62,732 nucleotides of DNA from UBA10438 sp964432155. Its GTDB lineage: Bacteria > Bacteroidota > Ignavibacteria > Kapaibacteriales > Kapaibacteriaceae. The stretch spans positions 1 through 62,732 of the forward strand of contig CAYSMF010000013.1 of the NCBI GenBank assembly GCA_964432155.1, written 5' to 3'. This document shows positions 53,093 through 62,710 of this stretch, piece by piece. The position numbers and the translations under genes were made by a program. Numbering within the stretch: position 1 is the first letter of the stretch; every line of letters begins with the position of its first letter. The notes beneath the pieces are model-generated. The model saw only the letters and a list, made by a program, of their open reading frames with translations, searched no databases and was not told the origin of the DNA.

Positions 53093-54337
53093 TTATTCGT
53101 ACCGTAATGCTTCGATTGGATCGAGCGTAGCGGCCCGCCACGCCGGATAGAGTCCGAAGCCAAGTCCGATCACCGTGCAAATCACGATGCTGAACACCAC
53201 GGTGCCCCATGGCATCACGTAACTCAAGGATGGCATTGTTCCGCGGAGGACTTCGGTGACAGCCCACGACGAGGCCAGACCTCCAACCATGCCCGTTACG
53301 CCACCCAGCTGACAGAGCGTAATGCTCTCAATCAGGAACTGGCGGATGATCCAGCGCTTGCGCGCACCAAGAGCCTTTCGCACGCCAATCTCACGGGTAC
53401 GCTCACGGACACTGACGAGCATCATGTTCATGATACCAATACCTGCAGCGATCAATGCACCAAGTCCGCTAATCCATGCGACGATCAACAGTGCCGATGA
53501 AAACCCACTAAACTGTCCGGTAAGGGCATCGTTGGTATCGATCTCGAAGTTGTTCTCGTCCCAGGGCTTCACTGCGCGTAACGCACGCATGATTCCAACT
53601 GCTTCATCAAAGGTCGACTCGAGTGTGAACTTCGACTCTGCCTTCACGGAGATGTCGACGCTGGCATCCCACTCCGATGTATAGTAGCGATTGAATACGG
53701 TGATGGGAATCAGCACGCGATTGTCTTGGCTTTGTCCAAGCACACCTCCGCGTGACTCGAGAATGCCAATCACGTCGAATTCCTGGTTCTTGATCGTTAT
53801 GGTCTTGCCGAGAGCGCTTCCCGAGCCGAAGAGCGACTTGACAACGTCGGCACCGATAATGGCGGCACGACGACTGAGTGTAACCTCGGATTCCGTGAAC
53901 GAGCGGCCGTCAGCAATTGCAACGGCATTCACGGCGAAGTACATATCGTCGATGCCAATGAGCGTTACATCAGGATTTGTCGACGTCAGGCCTGCCTTGA
54001 TGGTATAGGCTGGCGACTCATTGCTGATGGCGATGAGTTGTGTCGATGTCATGCGATCGCGGAACTGCTGTGCCTGTGCGTACGTGATGTTCTTCCGCTT
54101 GCGCATCTTGGCCCAGTTCGTGCCGAAGTTGATCGACGGAGTCCGCTGGATCAGAATTGAGTTCTCACCAAGATCGGCCAACTGTCCATTCACTGCCTGT
54201 TGCAACGTACTCATGATTGACGTTGACGCGATGATTGCGAAGACGCCGATGCCAATACTTAGCAGCGTAAGGCTCGAGCGAAGCTTTTGCGCGCGGACGG
54301 CATCGATGGCAATCGATATGGATTCAAAGGCGTTCAT
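53093..54337 (-). CDS. MacB-like ABC transporter permease (FtsX-type), second of two
   Basis: A 414-residue permease with a MacB_PCD periplasmic domain (about 20-240) between TM1 (about 18-40) and the C-terminal three-helix FtsX core (MNMMLVSVRERTREIGVRKALGA). It probably forms a heterodimer with the permease encoded upstream, powered by the ATPase at 55577-56281. It overlaps that permease by ATGA. The two permeases share layout but are diverged. Confidence 0.92.
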   Translation of the reverse strand: MNAFESISIAIDAVRAQKLRSSLTLLSIGIGVFAIIASTSIMSTLQQAVNGQLADLGENSILIQRTPSINFGTNWAKMRKRKNITYAQAQQFRDRMTSTQLIAISNESPAYTIKAGLTSTNPDVTLIGIDDMYFAVNAVAIADGRSFTESEVTLSRRAAIIGADVVKSLFGSGSALGKTITIKNQEFDVIGILESRGGVLGQSQDNRVLIPITVFNRYYTSEWDASVDISVKAESKFTLESTFDEAVGIMRALRAVKPWDENNFEIDTNDALTGQFSGFSSALLIVAWISGLGALIAAGIGIMNMMLVSVRERTREIGVRKALGARKRWIIRQFLIESITLCQLGGVTGMVGGLASSWAVTEVLRGTMPSLSYVMPWGTVVFSIVICTVIGLGFGLYPAWRAATLDPIEALRYE

Positions 54338-55593
54338 TCCGATCGCAGTGCCTCCACGGGGTCGAGTCCTGATGCCTTGAGAGCAGGGAGCAATCCTGCG
54401 AGCAGACCAACGACAATCGATACGCCAACGGCGATACCTAGCAGGTCGAGTGGGATGATCGGACTAACCACCGATGCCCAGTCGAGCTCGAAGACAGATA
54501 CGGCAAGAAAGCGTGCCGAGCCCACGAGCAGCTGCGCAATGGGGAAGGCAATGACAGCGCCCGTTAGACACAGAAGCGCAGATTCAATGAGGAACTGCAG
54601 CAAGATCGATGAACGTCGTGCGCCGATAGCCTTGCGCACGCCAATCTCTTTTGTGCGCTCTGTAACCGAAACGAACATGATGTTCATGATACCGATCGAG
54701 CCGACGACGAATGCGAGGAGGGTGAGCCCCATACCAACAACCCAGATGCCTACACGGATGTTCTTGGCTTGTTGGTCAAAGGCCTTCATCTCGTTCACCG
54801 AGAAGTCGCTTTCGTCTTCGGGCGCAACGTTGCGAATTGAGCGCATGTGACCGGTAGCTTCGTCACGCACAATGTCGAGCAACCGCTCGTTGCCAGCTTT
54901 GATACCAACCGAGAAACTGCGACCAACGAACCCGTATGCACCGCGGAAGGCATGCAGTGGAATGAACACTTCGTTGTCGACAAAGTCCATGAAGAGGAAG
55001 CCACGCTTTTCGATCACGCCCACGATGCGATAGGGGATGCCTGCAATCTTGATTGCTTGTCCGATGGCTGACTGACCGGGAAAGAGATTTTTATTCACGT
55101 TGTAGCCAATCACCACAACATTGTCGGCACTGCGTTCTTCAATGTCGTTGAAGAAGCGTCCCTCGAGTGTTGTACCAGCTGCTGTGTTCCCGTATGCTGC
55201 TGTCGTTCCTGTGACCGAGCATCGAATGCTCGTGTTTCCGAGCGACACCGAGCCACCCCATTTGCGAATCAGGGGAATGACTTCTTCGGCTGATTCCATG
55301 CGTTGCTGCAGCATCAGTGCCTGATCAAGGGAGATATCCTTCCGCGCCTCCATCTTGCGCCAGTTGCCGCCCCCTGCCCAGTTCCATTTATCGATGTACA
55401 TCATGTCCTTGCCGATAATGGAAATCGTCTGTTCCCACACAGCATCAAGACCATTGATTGTCCATCCCATGAGCACAACGAGCACCACGCCCACGACTAC
55501 TCCTGCTGTTGTCAGGATTGATCGAAGGAGATTCACACGCAGCGACGATGTTGCAATGCGAAATGATTCCTGGAGCTCAGGCCAACGGAGCAT
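54334..55593 (-). CDS. MacB-like ABC transporter permease (FtsX-type), first of two
   Basis: A 419-residue permease: TM1 (about 22-44), a MacB_PCD domain (about 45-270) and the FtsX core with MNIMFVSVTERTKEIGVRKAIGARR. The ATPase is a separate protein, unlike E. coli MacB, where ATPase and permease are fused. It overlaps the ATPase gene by 17 bp and the next permease by 4 bp, so the complex is translated together. Confidence 0.92.
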   Translation of the reverse strand: MLRWPELQESFRIATSSLRVNLLRSILTTAGVVVGVVLVVLMGWTINGLDAVWEQTISIIGKDMMYIDKWNWAGGGNWRKMEARKDISLDQALMLQQRMESAEEVIPLIRKWGGSVSLGNTSIRCSVTGTTAAYGNTAAGTTLEGRFFNDIEERSADNVVVIGYNVNKNLFPGQSAIGQAIKIAGIPYRIVGVIEKRGFLFMDFVDNEVFIPLHAFRGAYGFVGRSFSVGIKAGNERLLDIVRDEATGHMRSIRNVAPEDESDFSVNEMKAFDQQAKNIRVGIWVVGMGLTLLAFVVGSIGIMNIMFVSVTERTKEIGVRKAIGARRSSILLQFLIESALLCLTGAVIAFPIAQLLVGSARFLAVSVFELDWASVVSPIIPLDLLGIAVGVSIVVGLLAGLLPALKASGLDPVEALRSE

Positions 55594-56281
55594 GTGGATT
55601 TACCTCGTCGGATTCAATACGACCGTCACGCAGACGGATGATGCGGTGTGCATGACGTGCAATGTCTTCTTCGTGCGTTACAAGGATCACGGTGTTACCA
55701 CCGCGCCATAGTTCACCGAACAGACGCATGATATCTTGTCCGGTTTTGGAGTCGAGATTTCCCGTCGGTTCGTCGGCAAGGATGATACTTGGTGACGTCA
55801 CGAGTGCGCGCGCGATGGCGACACGCTGGCGTTGTCCACCAGAGAGTTCATTCGGCTTATGATCCATGCGATCAGCAAGACCTACACGCTCAAGAGATTG
55901 GGTTGCTCGCTGAAGGCGTTCTGCCTTTGTTGTGCCAGCATAGACAAGTGGCAACTCAACGTTTTGCAGCGCAGATGCGCGTGGGAGCAGGTTGAATGTC
56001 TGGAAGACAAAGCCAATCTCACGATTGCGAATCTCAGCGAGGTCATCGTCATCCATCTCGCTCACGTTTTCGCCGTTGAAGAGATATGTGCCAGACGTTG
56101 GTGTGTCGAGACAGCCGAGCATGTTCATCAGTGTCGACTTGCCCGACCCTGATGGACCCATGAGTGCAACGTATTCGTTACGCGCAATGGTGAGTGTTAC
56201 ACCTTGAAGCGCGAACACTTCCTCGTCGCCCATTTCATAGCGCTTGACGAGGTTCGCGATTTCGATAATTGGCTGACTCAT
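55577..56281 (-). CDS. ABC transporter ATP-binding protein, MacB/LolD type
   Basis: A 234-residue ATPase with Walker A GPSGSGKST (about 42-50), Q loop FQTFNLLPRASALQNVELPL, signature LSGGQRQRVAIARAL, Walker B IILADEPTGNLDS and the H-loop VTHE. The MacB/LolD class energises mechanotransmission instead of substrate import. It overlaps the MacA-like gene by ATGA. With the two permeases, the MacA-like adaptor and TolC, it forms an export machine. Confidence 0.94.
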   Translation of the reverse strand: MSQPIIEIANLVKRYEMGDEEVFALQGVTLTIARNEYVALMGPSGSGKSTLMNMLGCLDTPTSGTYLFNGENVSEMDDDDLAEIRNREIGFVFQTFNLLPRASALQNVELPLVYAGTTKAERLQRATQSLERVGLADRMDHKPNELSGGQRQRVAIARALVTSPSIILADEPTGNLDSKTGQDIMRLFGELWRGGNTVILVTHEEDIARHAHRIIRLRDGRIESDEVNPHAPLA

Positions 56282-57573
56282 TGCTGTTGCCGCAATTGAC
56301 GGAAGCGTTCCTTACGTGCGGCTGGATCTTCAACACGCACCGCTGCTCCGTTGGTGAGAAGCTTGCTGATGGCCTGGTATGGACTCGCGACAATCTTCTC
56401 GCCGGGCTTGAGCCCGCTGAGAATTTCGATGTAGCCATCATCGCTGATGCCCGTGGTGACGACACGCGACGCAACAGATGAACCACCATATACCCACACG
56501 ATGCTCTCTGGTCGGCGTGCTGCCGACGATGCTGACTTCTTTTGCTCGACGCGTGGATCCTGCTCACCGTTGTCAGTCGCACTTGCATCCTGGCGCACGG
56601 TTACGGATTGGATCGGCACACTGAGAACATCCGACTTGGTTTCGGTTTCAATGTCAACATTGCACGACATTCCCGGACGCATTCGCGCATCGCGGTCAAT
56701 CAAACGAATGCGCACTTGGAAGTTCACGACTTCCTCCTGCGTACCAGCTGCGCTCACCGTTGCCGAGTGTGAGATCTCGTAGACAACTCCACGCAATGTG
56801 GTATTTGGTAGACCATCAACACGGACGCGAGCTGTATCACCGATGCTGATCAGGGCAACGTCATTCTCGTCAACATCAACCCATGCATTCATCGTATCAA
56901 GATTCGCGATACGCATCATCTCGGTGCCTTGCATCTGCGCAACGCCCACAACCTTTTCACCGACTTCAACGCCGAGGTACGTTACCGTACCGCTCATGGG
57001 CGCATAGATCATCGTGCGGCTCGCCGATGCTTGCGTCTGCTGCAATGCACCCTGTGACCGCTGGAACTCCGAGCGCGACTGCGCATAGCGTCCAGCCGCC
57101 GACTCGTAGGTAGCCTTCACGCGATCGAACTCTTCCTTCGTTGCGAACTCCTTCTTGTAGAGCTCCGTCACACGCTTTAAGTCGGCCTCTGAACGATCGA
57201 GTTCAGCCTTTGCGATGGTGATCTCCATACGAGCAGCATCGGTGGCAGCACGCGTCTGTGCGAGTTGCGACTCAAGGATGTCGGGACGGATGCGGACCAG
57301 AAGCTGGCCCTCTTTCACCATGTCGCCATCCTTTGCACCGAGGTAGATGATCTCACCGCTCGCTTCGGATGAAATCTTCACCATGTGCTCGGGCTGCAGC
57401 TTGCCAATGGCGCTCACAGTTTGCGTAATCGTGCGCGTTGCTACTGGTTCCACGCTCACGAGGATCGGACCCTCGTTGCCTGAGCGCACCAGAACGACGA
57501 CCGTTCCTGCGACAAGTAGTGCTACAACGACAAGGCCGATGATGAGTCCCTTGCGGGAACGCTTCTTTGCCAT
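56278..57573 (-). CDS. MacA-like periplasmic adaptor (HlyD/RND membrane-fusion protein)
   Basis: A 431-residue protein with an N-terminal membrane anchor (about 9-29), a lipoyl/biotinyl-like half-motif (GEIIYLGAKDGDMVKEGQLL), an alpha-hairpin (about 95-175; RAATDAARMEITIAKAELD), a beta-barrel (about 205-300) and a C-terminal membrane-proximal domain. The layout matches MacA. It links the ABC permeases to TolC (next upstream gene, 2-bp gap). The C-terminus is Gln/Arg rich (RFRQLRQQQ). Confidence 0.93.
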   Translation of the reverse strand: MAKKRSRKGLIIGLVVVALLVAGTVVVLVRSGNEGPILVSVEPVATRTITQTVSAIGKLQPEHMVKISSEASGEIIYLGAKDGDMVKEGQLLVRIRPDILESQLAQTRAATDAARMEITIAKAELDRSEADLKRVTELYKKEFATKEEFDRVKATYESAAGRYAQSRSEFQRSQGALQQTQASASRTMIYAPMSGTVTYLGVEVGEKVVGVAQMQGTEMMRIANLDTMNAWVDVDENDVALISIGDTARVRVDGLPNTTLRGVVYEISHSATVSAAGTQEEVVNFQVRIRLIDRDARMRPGMSCNVDIETETKSDVLSVPIQSVTVRQDASATDNGEQDPRVEQKKSASSAARRPESIVWVYGGSSVASRVVTTGISDDGYIEILSGLKPGEKIVASPYQAISKLLTNGAAVRVEDPAARKERFRQLRQQQ

Positions 57574-57575
57574 GG

Positions 57576-58928
57576 TTACTGAACTCCGTAGGTACCAATT
57601 GTAAATTCAACGAAGGTTGCCGCATCATGGTAGGCATAGATTGCCGTAACCCGATTGACGCGAGCAGTAATAAGCTGGTTGTTTGCGGTTTGCACGTCGA
57701 GCAGCGTTGCCGATCCGACAGTGAATCGCTCTTGTACGGCATTGAAGTTTGTCAATGCTGCTTTGAGCGCACGCTCAGTGATCTCGAGGCCCTTCTCGGC
57801 AGCTCCAAGTTGGAGATAAGCACTGCGAATGTTTGTTCGAACGTCATTCTGCAATCGTGCAAGTGACATCTGCTGACGTGTGAGCGACAGGTTCGCATTC
57901 TCGATGTTCGCATTCGTCGTGAATTGGTCAAATACCGGGACGCGAATGTTTAGTCCAACGTAGACCTGACCCTGACGATCGAAGTCGGCAATCGTGAAGT
58001 TGCGCCACGTGTATCCACCCACAGCCGTAAGCGTTGGCCAGTAACCAGATTCGGCAGTGGTAATGCCAGACTTCGCTGCATCAACGCGAATCTGTGACGA
58101 CGTGATGTCGGGACGTGTCGAGAACGCACGTTGAATCGCAACTGGCTCCGGACCCACTTTCGCGCGGAACGCTTCAACAGTTGAGCTTGTAACATCGCCA
58201 GGGATCGACGACGGATCAATCTCGATGGACTGACTCGGATTGACACTCATCGATGCGAGGAGGGTTGCCTTCGCAACATCGAGATCGTTCTGTGCTGTGA
58301 CCACCGACACTTCTTGATTCGCAAGCTCTGTCTCTTGCGACATCATTTGCTGGATCGTTGCGCGACCGTTCTCCTTGAGTGCAGCAATGCGATCGTAGGT
58401 GGCCTTGCTCAAAGAGAGATTCTCTTGACGGGCTGACAAGATCTGCTGCTTTCGCAACACATCGATGTAGTTGCGTGTCACCGTGAATGCAATCGACAAT
58501 CGATTACTGCGGATATCCTCTGATGCAGCTTCGACAGAACTCCGCGCTGCATCGTAGTCAGCCTCGCGTCGGAATCCATTAAAAAGCGTCAGATTCATTT
58601 GGCCATTCAGGCTGTAGGTATTCGGAAGGGGCTGACCAACAATCGGCACGCCGTTCACGATCGAGAACTGCTCACGCAGATTCGTGAGCTGTCGAGAGTA
58701 GTTCGCCGCGATGTCGGCCGACGGAAGGTATGCGCCAAAGGCCTGTGTGAGATTTGCTCCTGCAGCACGCGACGACGCATAGGTCTCTTTGAGGTCGAAG
58801 CTGTTGTCGATGCCGATACGAATGCACTCACTGAGTGTGAGGCGCTGCGCTCCACGCTCCTGTGCCGTGATACCGTGCACAAGTCCAACGAAGAGGAGAA
58901 GCAGCAAGAGACGACGAATACTTGTCAT
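57576..58928 (-). CDS. TolC-family outer-membrane efflux protein
   Basis: A 450-residue protein with a signal peptide (cut after HGITAQ) and two OEP repeats with long helices (for example LTLSECIRIGIDNSFDLKET, and LQLGAAEKGLEITERALKAA). It is the outer-membrane duct. The start at 58928 gives the signal peptide; the upstream in-frame extension lacks one. It is the first gene of the five-gene export operon. Possible substrates include drugs, siderophores and lipoproteins; none is indicated. Confidence 0.93.
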   Translation of the reverse strand: MTSIRRLLLLLLFVGLVHGITAQERGAQRLTLSECIRIGIDNSFDLKETYASSRAAGANLTQAFGAYLPSADIAANYSRQLTNLREQFSIVNGVPIVGQPLPNTYSLNGQMNLTLFNGFRREADYDAARSSVEAASEDIRSNRLSIAFTVTRNYIDVLRKQQILSARQENLSLSKATYDRIAALKENGRATIQQMMSQETELANQEVSVVTAQNDLDVAKATLLASMSVNPSQSIEIDPSSIPGDVTSSTVEAFRAKVGPEPVAIQRAFSTRPDITSSQIRVDAAKSGITTAESGYWPTLTAVGGYTWRNFTIADFDRQGQVYVGLNIRVPVFDQFTTNANIENANLSLTRQQMSLARLQNDVRTNIRSAYLQLGAAEKGLEITERALKAALTNFNAVQERFTVGSATLLDVQTANNQLITARVNRVTAIYAYHDAATFVEFTIGTYGVQ

Positions 58929-59013
58929 AAAACCAGAGGCACGCAGATGAGGAACATAGTGGGCATGCGCCGCGCGAAGCGGCATACTACGTCAAGAGCC
59001 AGAATAAGTTGCG

Positions 59014-59916
59014 TTACCGAGGAGCGTCCCAGCGACGGTTCGCATCCCGGCTACGGAGTGAGCGCAGAGAGTACTGTGCCGTTACGTAATGCTTCCCCTG
59101 CGCTTCGCGCCCCGCAGTTGTCATCGTAAACTTAATCTCGGATGTCACATACTGGTGGAGAAGCACGTTCAATACCCGGTCGAAGGTGCAGACCCCGAAG
59201 GATGCCAGGATGGATGTCACCCGTCCGTCAACGTCAGACCCAGCCACTTCGAACGCGCCAGTACCCGACTGTGTGTATTGAATGCGTTTTACGCCACGGC
59301 CCAGGGTATCAAGAACATCAACTACACGCCAGTAGTTCTGCTGCACAAGCACCGGGCTGGGAGATGCATTCTCTACGAGCAGCACAGTATCAATGGCCAG
59401 CCAGGTTTGATTCTGACGACCACATGACGTATCGAGAATAGGGAAGAGCTGTGGATGGAAGAGGCCGCCCGGAGATACACCACCGCGTCGTTCGTCATGC
59501 ATCGACACAGAAACACGATGTCCGAGGGTGTCGATGGCTACACGATGCGTGCGCGATGTCCATGGATGGTTGGCGCGACGTGTCGTGTCGTAGGGTGGAG
59601 CGAGACGATAGTTCTCCTCACGGGTTGCCAGAAGCTGTCGTGTGAGGAACATCACACCAGTGCGCGAAACACTATCGCAGATGACGCGAATGCGCTCAAC
59701 GCGCTGCTTCCGAAACGATTCGCCAATGGCTTTGTCGACAGCAATACTGTCGAATGCCTGCATATCGTAGATCAGTGTGTCGCCCGCCCGCAGGTCGTAG
59801 CGGAAACAGATCGTGTCTTTGCCAAGGGGGCGAGGTGTACCGCCAGGTGCGATCTGGAACTGTGCCTGTGTCGCAGTAGCGCAGACGATGAGCAGCAGAA
59901 CGATAACTCGCACCAT
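59014..59916 (-). CDS. Secreted protein of unknown function
   Basis: A 300-residue protein with a signal peptide (cut after ATQAQ). The rest is beta-rich, with DLRAGDTLIYDMQAFDSIAV, a DxxG-type pattern and two cysteine pairs. No family is recognised. It starts at the last base of the previous gene's stop (TAATG), so the two secreted proteins are coupled and may form a pair. The 85-bp gap to tolC contains a weak GC hairpin (about 58966-58983) but no clear terminator. Confidence 0.75.
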   Translation of the reverse strand: MVRVIVLLLIVCATATQAQFQIAPGGTPRPLGKDTICFRYDLRAGDTLIYDMQAFDSIAVDKAIGESFRKQRVERIRVICDSVSRTGVMFLTRQLLATREENYRLAPPYDTTRRANHPWTSRTHRVAIDTLGHRVSVSMHDERRGGVSPGGLFHPQLFPILDTSCGRQNQTWLAIDTVLLVENASPSPVLVQQNYWRVVDVLDTLGRGVKRIQYTQSGTGAFEVAGSDVDGRVTSILASFGVCTFDRVLNVLLHQYVTSEIKFTMTTAGREAQGKHYVTAQYSLRSLRSRDANRRWDAPR

Positions 59917-60815
59917 TACCGACGCTCCGAGACTCGTGTCATGGCGTAGGTCATTGTCGTTGCAACCGGAACAACCATCGACTGCTGTCCGCTGAGCGAC
60001 ATTTGGGTCTGCATCGCGAGCGTGCCGTGGAAGGCAACCACCATCCCATTTGCGACGTCGAGGTACGAGGTTCCTGATGACTGTCCCGTACCCTCGAGTT
60101 CGAGTTCAATGCCGTTCGTTGTAATGGTGCCCTCTTGCTGGAGCGACGTCGACAGTGCGTCAATTACCCAACAACGAACACCGAGTGTGTCGCGCATACC
60201 ACGATAGGTGAATTGCATCGTCACTGTTGAACGAACATCACCAGTTCCCGATGGTGCCGCAGTTGTATCCGTGTTGGTGATCGTCCACGTGCCCCCTGGC
60301 AGCATTGGCTCTTTAGGCAGGTAGGAAGAAAAGCGATCGAACATCTTCAGCGAGGCGATGAACGACGACGCGCTACCATCGAGTGATGTCGATGACTTCG
60401 TTGCGCGACCAAACTGGTCCATTGAGAACCGCAAGTTTATGCCTTCAAACTGGGTCAGTCGCATCGTTGTGTCGCGTGCAATGTCAAGTTCCTCCATGCC
60501 GCGCACACGAACCGAACTCGTCACGTCGGAGAGTGTTGCCGTTACTTCTGCTCGGTCAAGTGTTGCTTCGTTGACGACGAATCGAATCTTCATCGCTGAC
60601 GTTGCTTCGTTGGTGATGTCGTTCATCGCCACCGTCATGTCCTGGGTTGTCGTCGACGTCAGCGCATAGCGAAACGCATCGCCTTTGTTCAGACGTACAC
60701 GCAGTAGGACGGGTTCATCTCGAATGCCTGCACCGAGCAACCCGATATCGCATAGAACGACGAGGGAAGCCAGGAGAAACAGACGTTTGATGTTGGGACG
60801 ACGGTGCATCAACAA
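59916..60815 (-). CDS. Secreted protein of unknown function (DUF6263-like pattern)
   Basis: A 299-residue protein with an N-terminal hydrophobic stretch (about 11-29) as a signal or anchor, then beta-rich sequence with the YALTSTTTQDM and FSMDQFGRATKSS patterns, resembling DUF6263-type lipocalin-like proteins (recall only). M at 60809 is an alternative start. It lies 16 bp after the typA stop and overlaps the next gene by TAATG. It is probably periplasmic. Confidence 0.72.
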   Translation of the reverse strand: MLMHRRPNIKRLFLLASLVVLCDIGLLGAGIRDEPVLLRVRLNKGDAFRYALTSTTTQDMTVAMNDITNEATSAMKIRFVVNEATLDRAEVTATLSDVTSSVRVRGMEELDIARDTTMRLTQFEGINLRFSMDQFGRATKSSTSLDGSASSFIASLKMFDRFSSYLPKEPMLPGGTWTITNTDTTAAPSGTGDVRSTVTMQFTYRGMRDTLGVRCWVIDALSTSLQQEGTITTNGIELELEGTGQSSGTSYLDVANGMVVAFHGTLAMQTQMSLSGQQSMVVPVATTMTYAMTRVSERR

Positions 60816-60831
60816 TCACCCTTCGATGTGA

Positions 60832-62670
60832 TTACTCCATTGCAGCAGCTTCACGCTTCTTGGCACGTTGACGCATCGTGGTGTCAAGAATTTTCTTCCG
60901 CATGCGAACAGACGAAGGTGTCACCTCGAGGAGCTCATCGTCCTCAAGGAATTCAATACACTGTTCGAGCGAGAGTTGGCGTGGTGCTTCGAGCTTTACC
61001 AGACCGTCGGAACCGCTTGAGCGCATGTTCGTCAGGTGCTTGGTGCGAGATGCATTGACGCTGAGATCTTCTTCGCGGGCATTTTCGCCGATGATGAGTC
61101 CTTCGTATACCGGTTGGCCTGGCTCGATAAAGAGCGTGCCACGGGCTTGGACCATTTCCAGGGCGTAGGCAGTAGCCTGACCTGTTTCCATCGACACGAG
61201 TGCACCGCGGGAACGTCCGCTGATGGCACCCTTAAATGGCTGATACGAATCGAACGTGTGGTGAATGATACCCTCGCCGCGCGTTGATGTGAGGAACTCC
61301 GTACGGAATCCGATCAGACCGCGTGCTGGTACGAGGAACTCACACCGCACACTGTCGTTGCTTGGAGTCATCGCGGTCATTTCGCCCTTACGGCGACCAA
61401 GACTCTCGATAACCGTACCAACGTGATCCTGTGGTACGTCAACGGTAACGTGCTCAATAGGCTCTACAAGCGTGCCCTTCTCGTCACGACGGAAGAGAAC
61501 TTCCGGACGTGATACGGCAAACTCGTAGCCTTCGCGGCGCATGGTTTCGATAAGGATTGCGAGCTGGAGCTCGCCACGACCAGAAACCTTGAAGACGTCT
61601 GGTGAATCGGTGTCGTCGACACGCAGAGAAACGTTGTTGCGCAGCTCACGGTAGAGGCGCTCACGGATCTTTGGCGTCGTGACGAACTTGCCTTCACGTC
61701 CAGCAAGGGGCGACGTATTCACCATGAAGTACATGGCAATTGTCGGCTCTTCGATGTTGACGTACGACAGTGGTTCTGTGCGTGATGAATGCGCAATCGT
61801 TTCGCCGATGTAGACGTTTTCGAAGCCTGAGAGCGCGATGATTTCACCGGCCGATGCTTCATCAACTTCAGCACGTGTGATGCCTTCGTGAACGTACATC
61901 TTCGTGATACGGCTTGATTCGCGGCTACCATCTGGCTTGATGAGGTTGACGTTGTCGCCAACCTTTACCGAACCCTCGATCACGCGACCGATGGCGATAC
62001 GGCCAACGTAGTCCGACCATGCAAGCGCGCTGATCACCATGGCGAACGGCACATCGGTATCAACCTTCGGAGGCGGGATGTGACGGACAATCGCTTCAAA
62101 GAGGGGATCGAGTGATGTTGCTTCTTCTTCGAGCTTGGCCTTTGCAACACCCAACTTGCCAATCGCATAGATGATTGGGAAGTCGAGTTGCTCGTACGAG
62201 GCGCCGAGGTTGATAAAGAGCTCCATGATCTCGTCGAGCACTTCCTGCGGACGCGCATCGCTACGGTCGATCTTGTTGATCACAATGATTGGCTTGAGGC
62301 CCATGTCCAGCGCCTTACGCAACACGAAACGTGTTTGCGGGAGCGGCCCTTCAGCAGCATCGACGAGGAGGAGCACGCCATCGACCATCGACAAGACGCG
62401 TTCAACTTCACCACCGAAGTCGGAGTGACCCGGAGTGTCGACGATATTGATCTTGTAGGTGTTCCAACGCACGGCCGCATTCTTGGCCATGATGGTAATA
62501 CCCTTTTCGCGCTCGAGATCGTTCGAGTCCATCACCCGTTCGGCGACAACTTGATTGTCGCGGAAGGTGCCGCTTTGACGAAGCATGTGGTCGACGAGGG
62601 TGGTCTTCCCGTGGTCAACGTGGGCGATGATTGCGATGTTGCGAAAATCTGAGCGGTCTTGTAGAGCCAT
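60832..62670 (-). CDS. typA: Ribosome-associated GTPase TypA/BipA
   Basis: A 612-residue translational GTPase. G1 AHVDHGKTT, G2/G3 MDSNDLEREKGIT and DTPGHSDFGG, and G4 NKID are intact, followed by domain II, the EF-G-like domains and the TypA-specific C-terminal domain (VNASRTKHLTNMR). It binds the ribosome and aids assembly and stress survival. ATG at 62670 is preceded by AAGGAT; an earlier GTG at 62703 coincides with the promoter and is rejected. The two secreted proteins follow. Confidence 0.96.
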   Translation of the reverse strand: MALQDRSDFRNIAIIAHVDHGKTTLVDHMLRQSGTFRDNQVVAERVMDSNDLEREKGITIMAKNAAVRWNTYKINIVDTPGHSDFGGEVERVLSMVDGVLLLVDAAEGPLPQTRFVLRKALDMGLKPIIVINKIDRSDARPQEVLDEIMELFINLGASYEQLDFPIIYAIGKLGVAKAKLEEEATSLDPLFEAIVRHIPPPKVDTDVPFAMVISALAWSDYVGRIAIGRVIEGSVKVGDNVNLIKPDGSRESSRITKMYVHEGITRAEVDEASAGEIIALSGFENVYIGETIAHSSRTEPLSYVNIEEPTIAMYFMVNTSPLAGREGKFVTTPKIRERLYRELRNNVSLRVDDTDSPDVFKVSGRGELQLAILIETMRREGYEFAVSRPEVLFRRDEKGTLVEPIEHVTVDVPQDHVGTVIESLGRRKGEMTAMTPSNDSVRCEFLVPARGLIGFRTEFLTSTRGEGIIHHTFDSYQPFKGAISGRSRGALVSMETGQATAYALEMVQARGTLFIEPGQPVYEGLIIGENAREEDLSVNASRTKHLTNMRSSGSDGLVKLEAPRQLSLEQCIEFLEDDELLEVTPSSVRMRKKILDTTMRQRAKKREAAAME

Positions 62671-62702
62671 ATCCTTAACTGCGAATGGGTTAGTGCAAGC
62701 CA

Positions 62703-62710
62703 CAAAGATA
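62703..62710 (-). promoter_or_regulatory. Promoter -7 element TATCTTTG of typA
   Basis: An exact TAnnTTTG match, with CTG 19 bases upstream and a leader of about 30 bases carrying AAGGAT before the ATG. In contrast to leuS, this transcript has a normal leader. Confidence 0.6.

Noticed and set aside
53093..58928. A type I protein secretion system
   Set aside because: The ATPase and permeases are MacB/FtsX type, not the fused exporter of type I secretion, and no RTX substrate is nearby.
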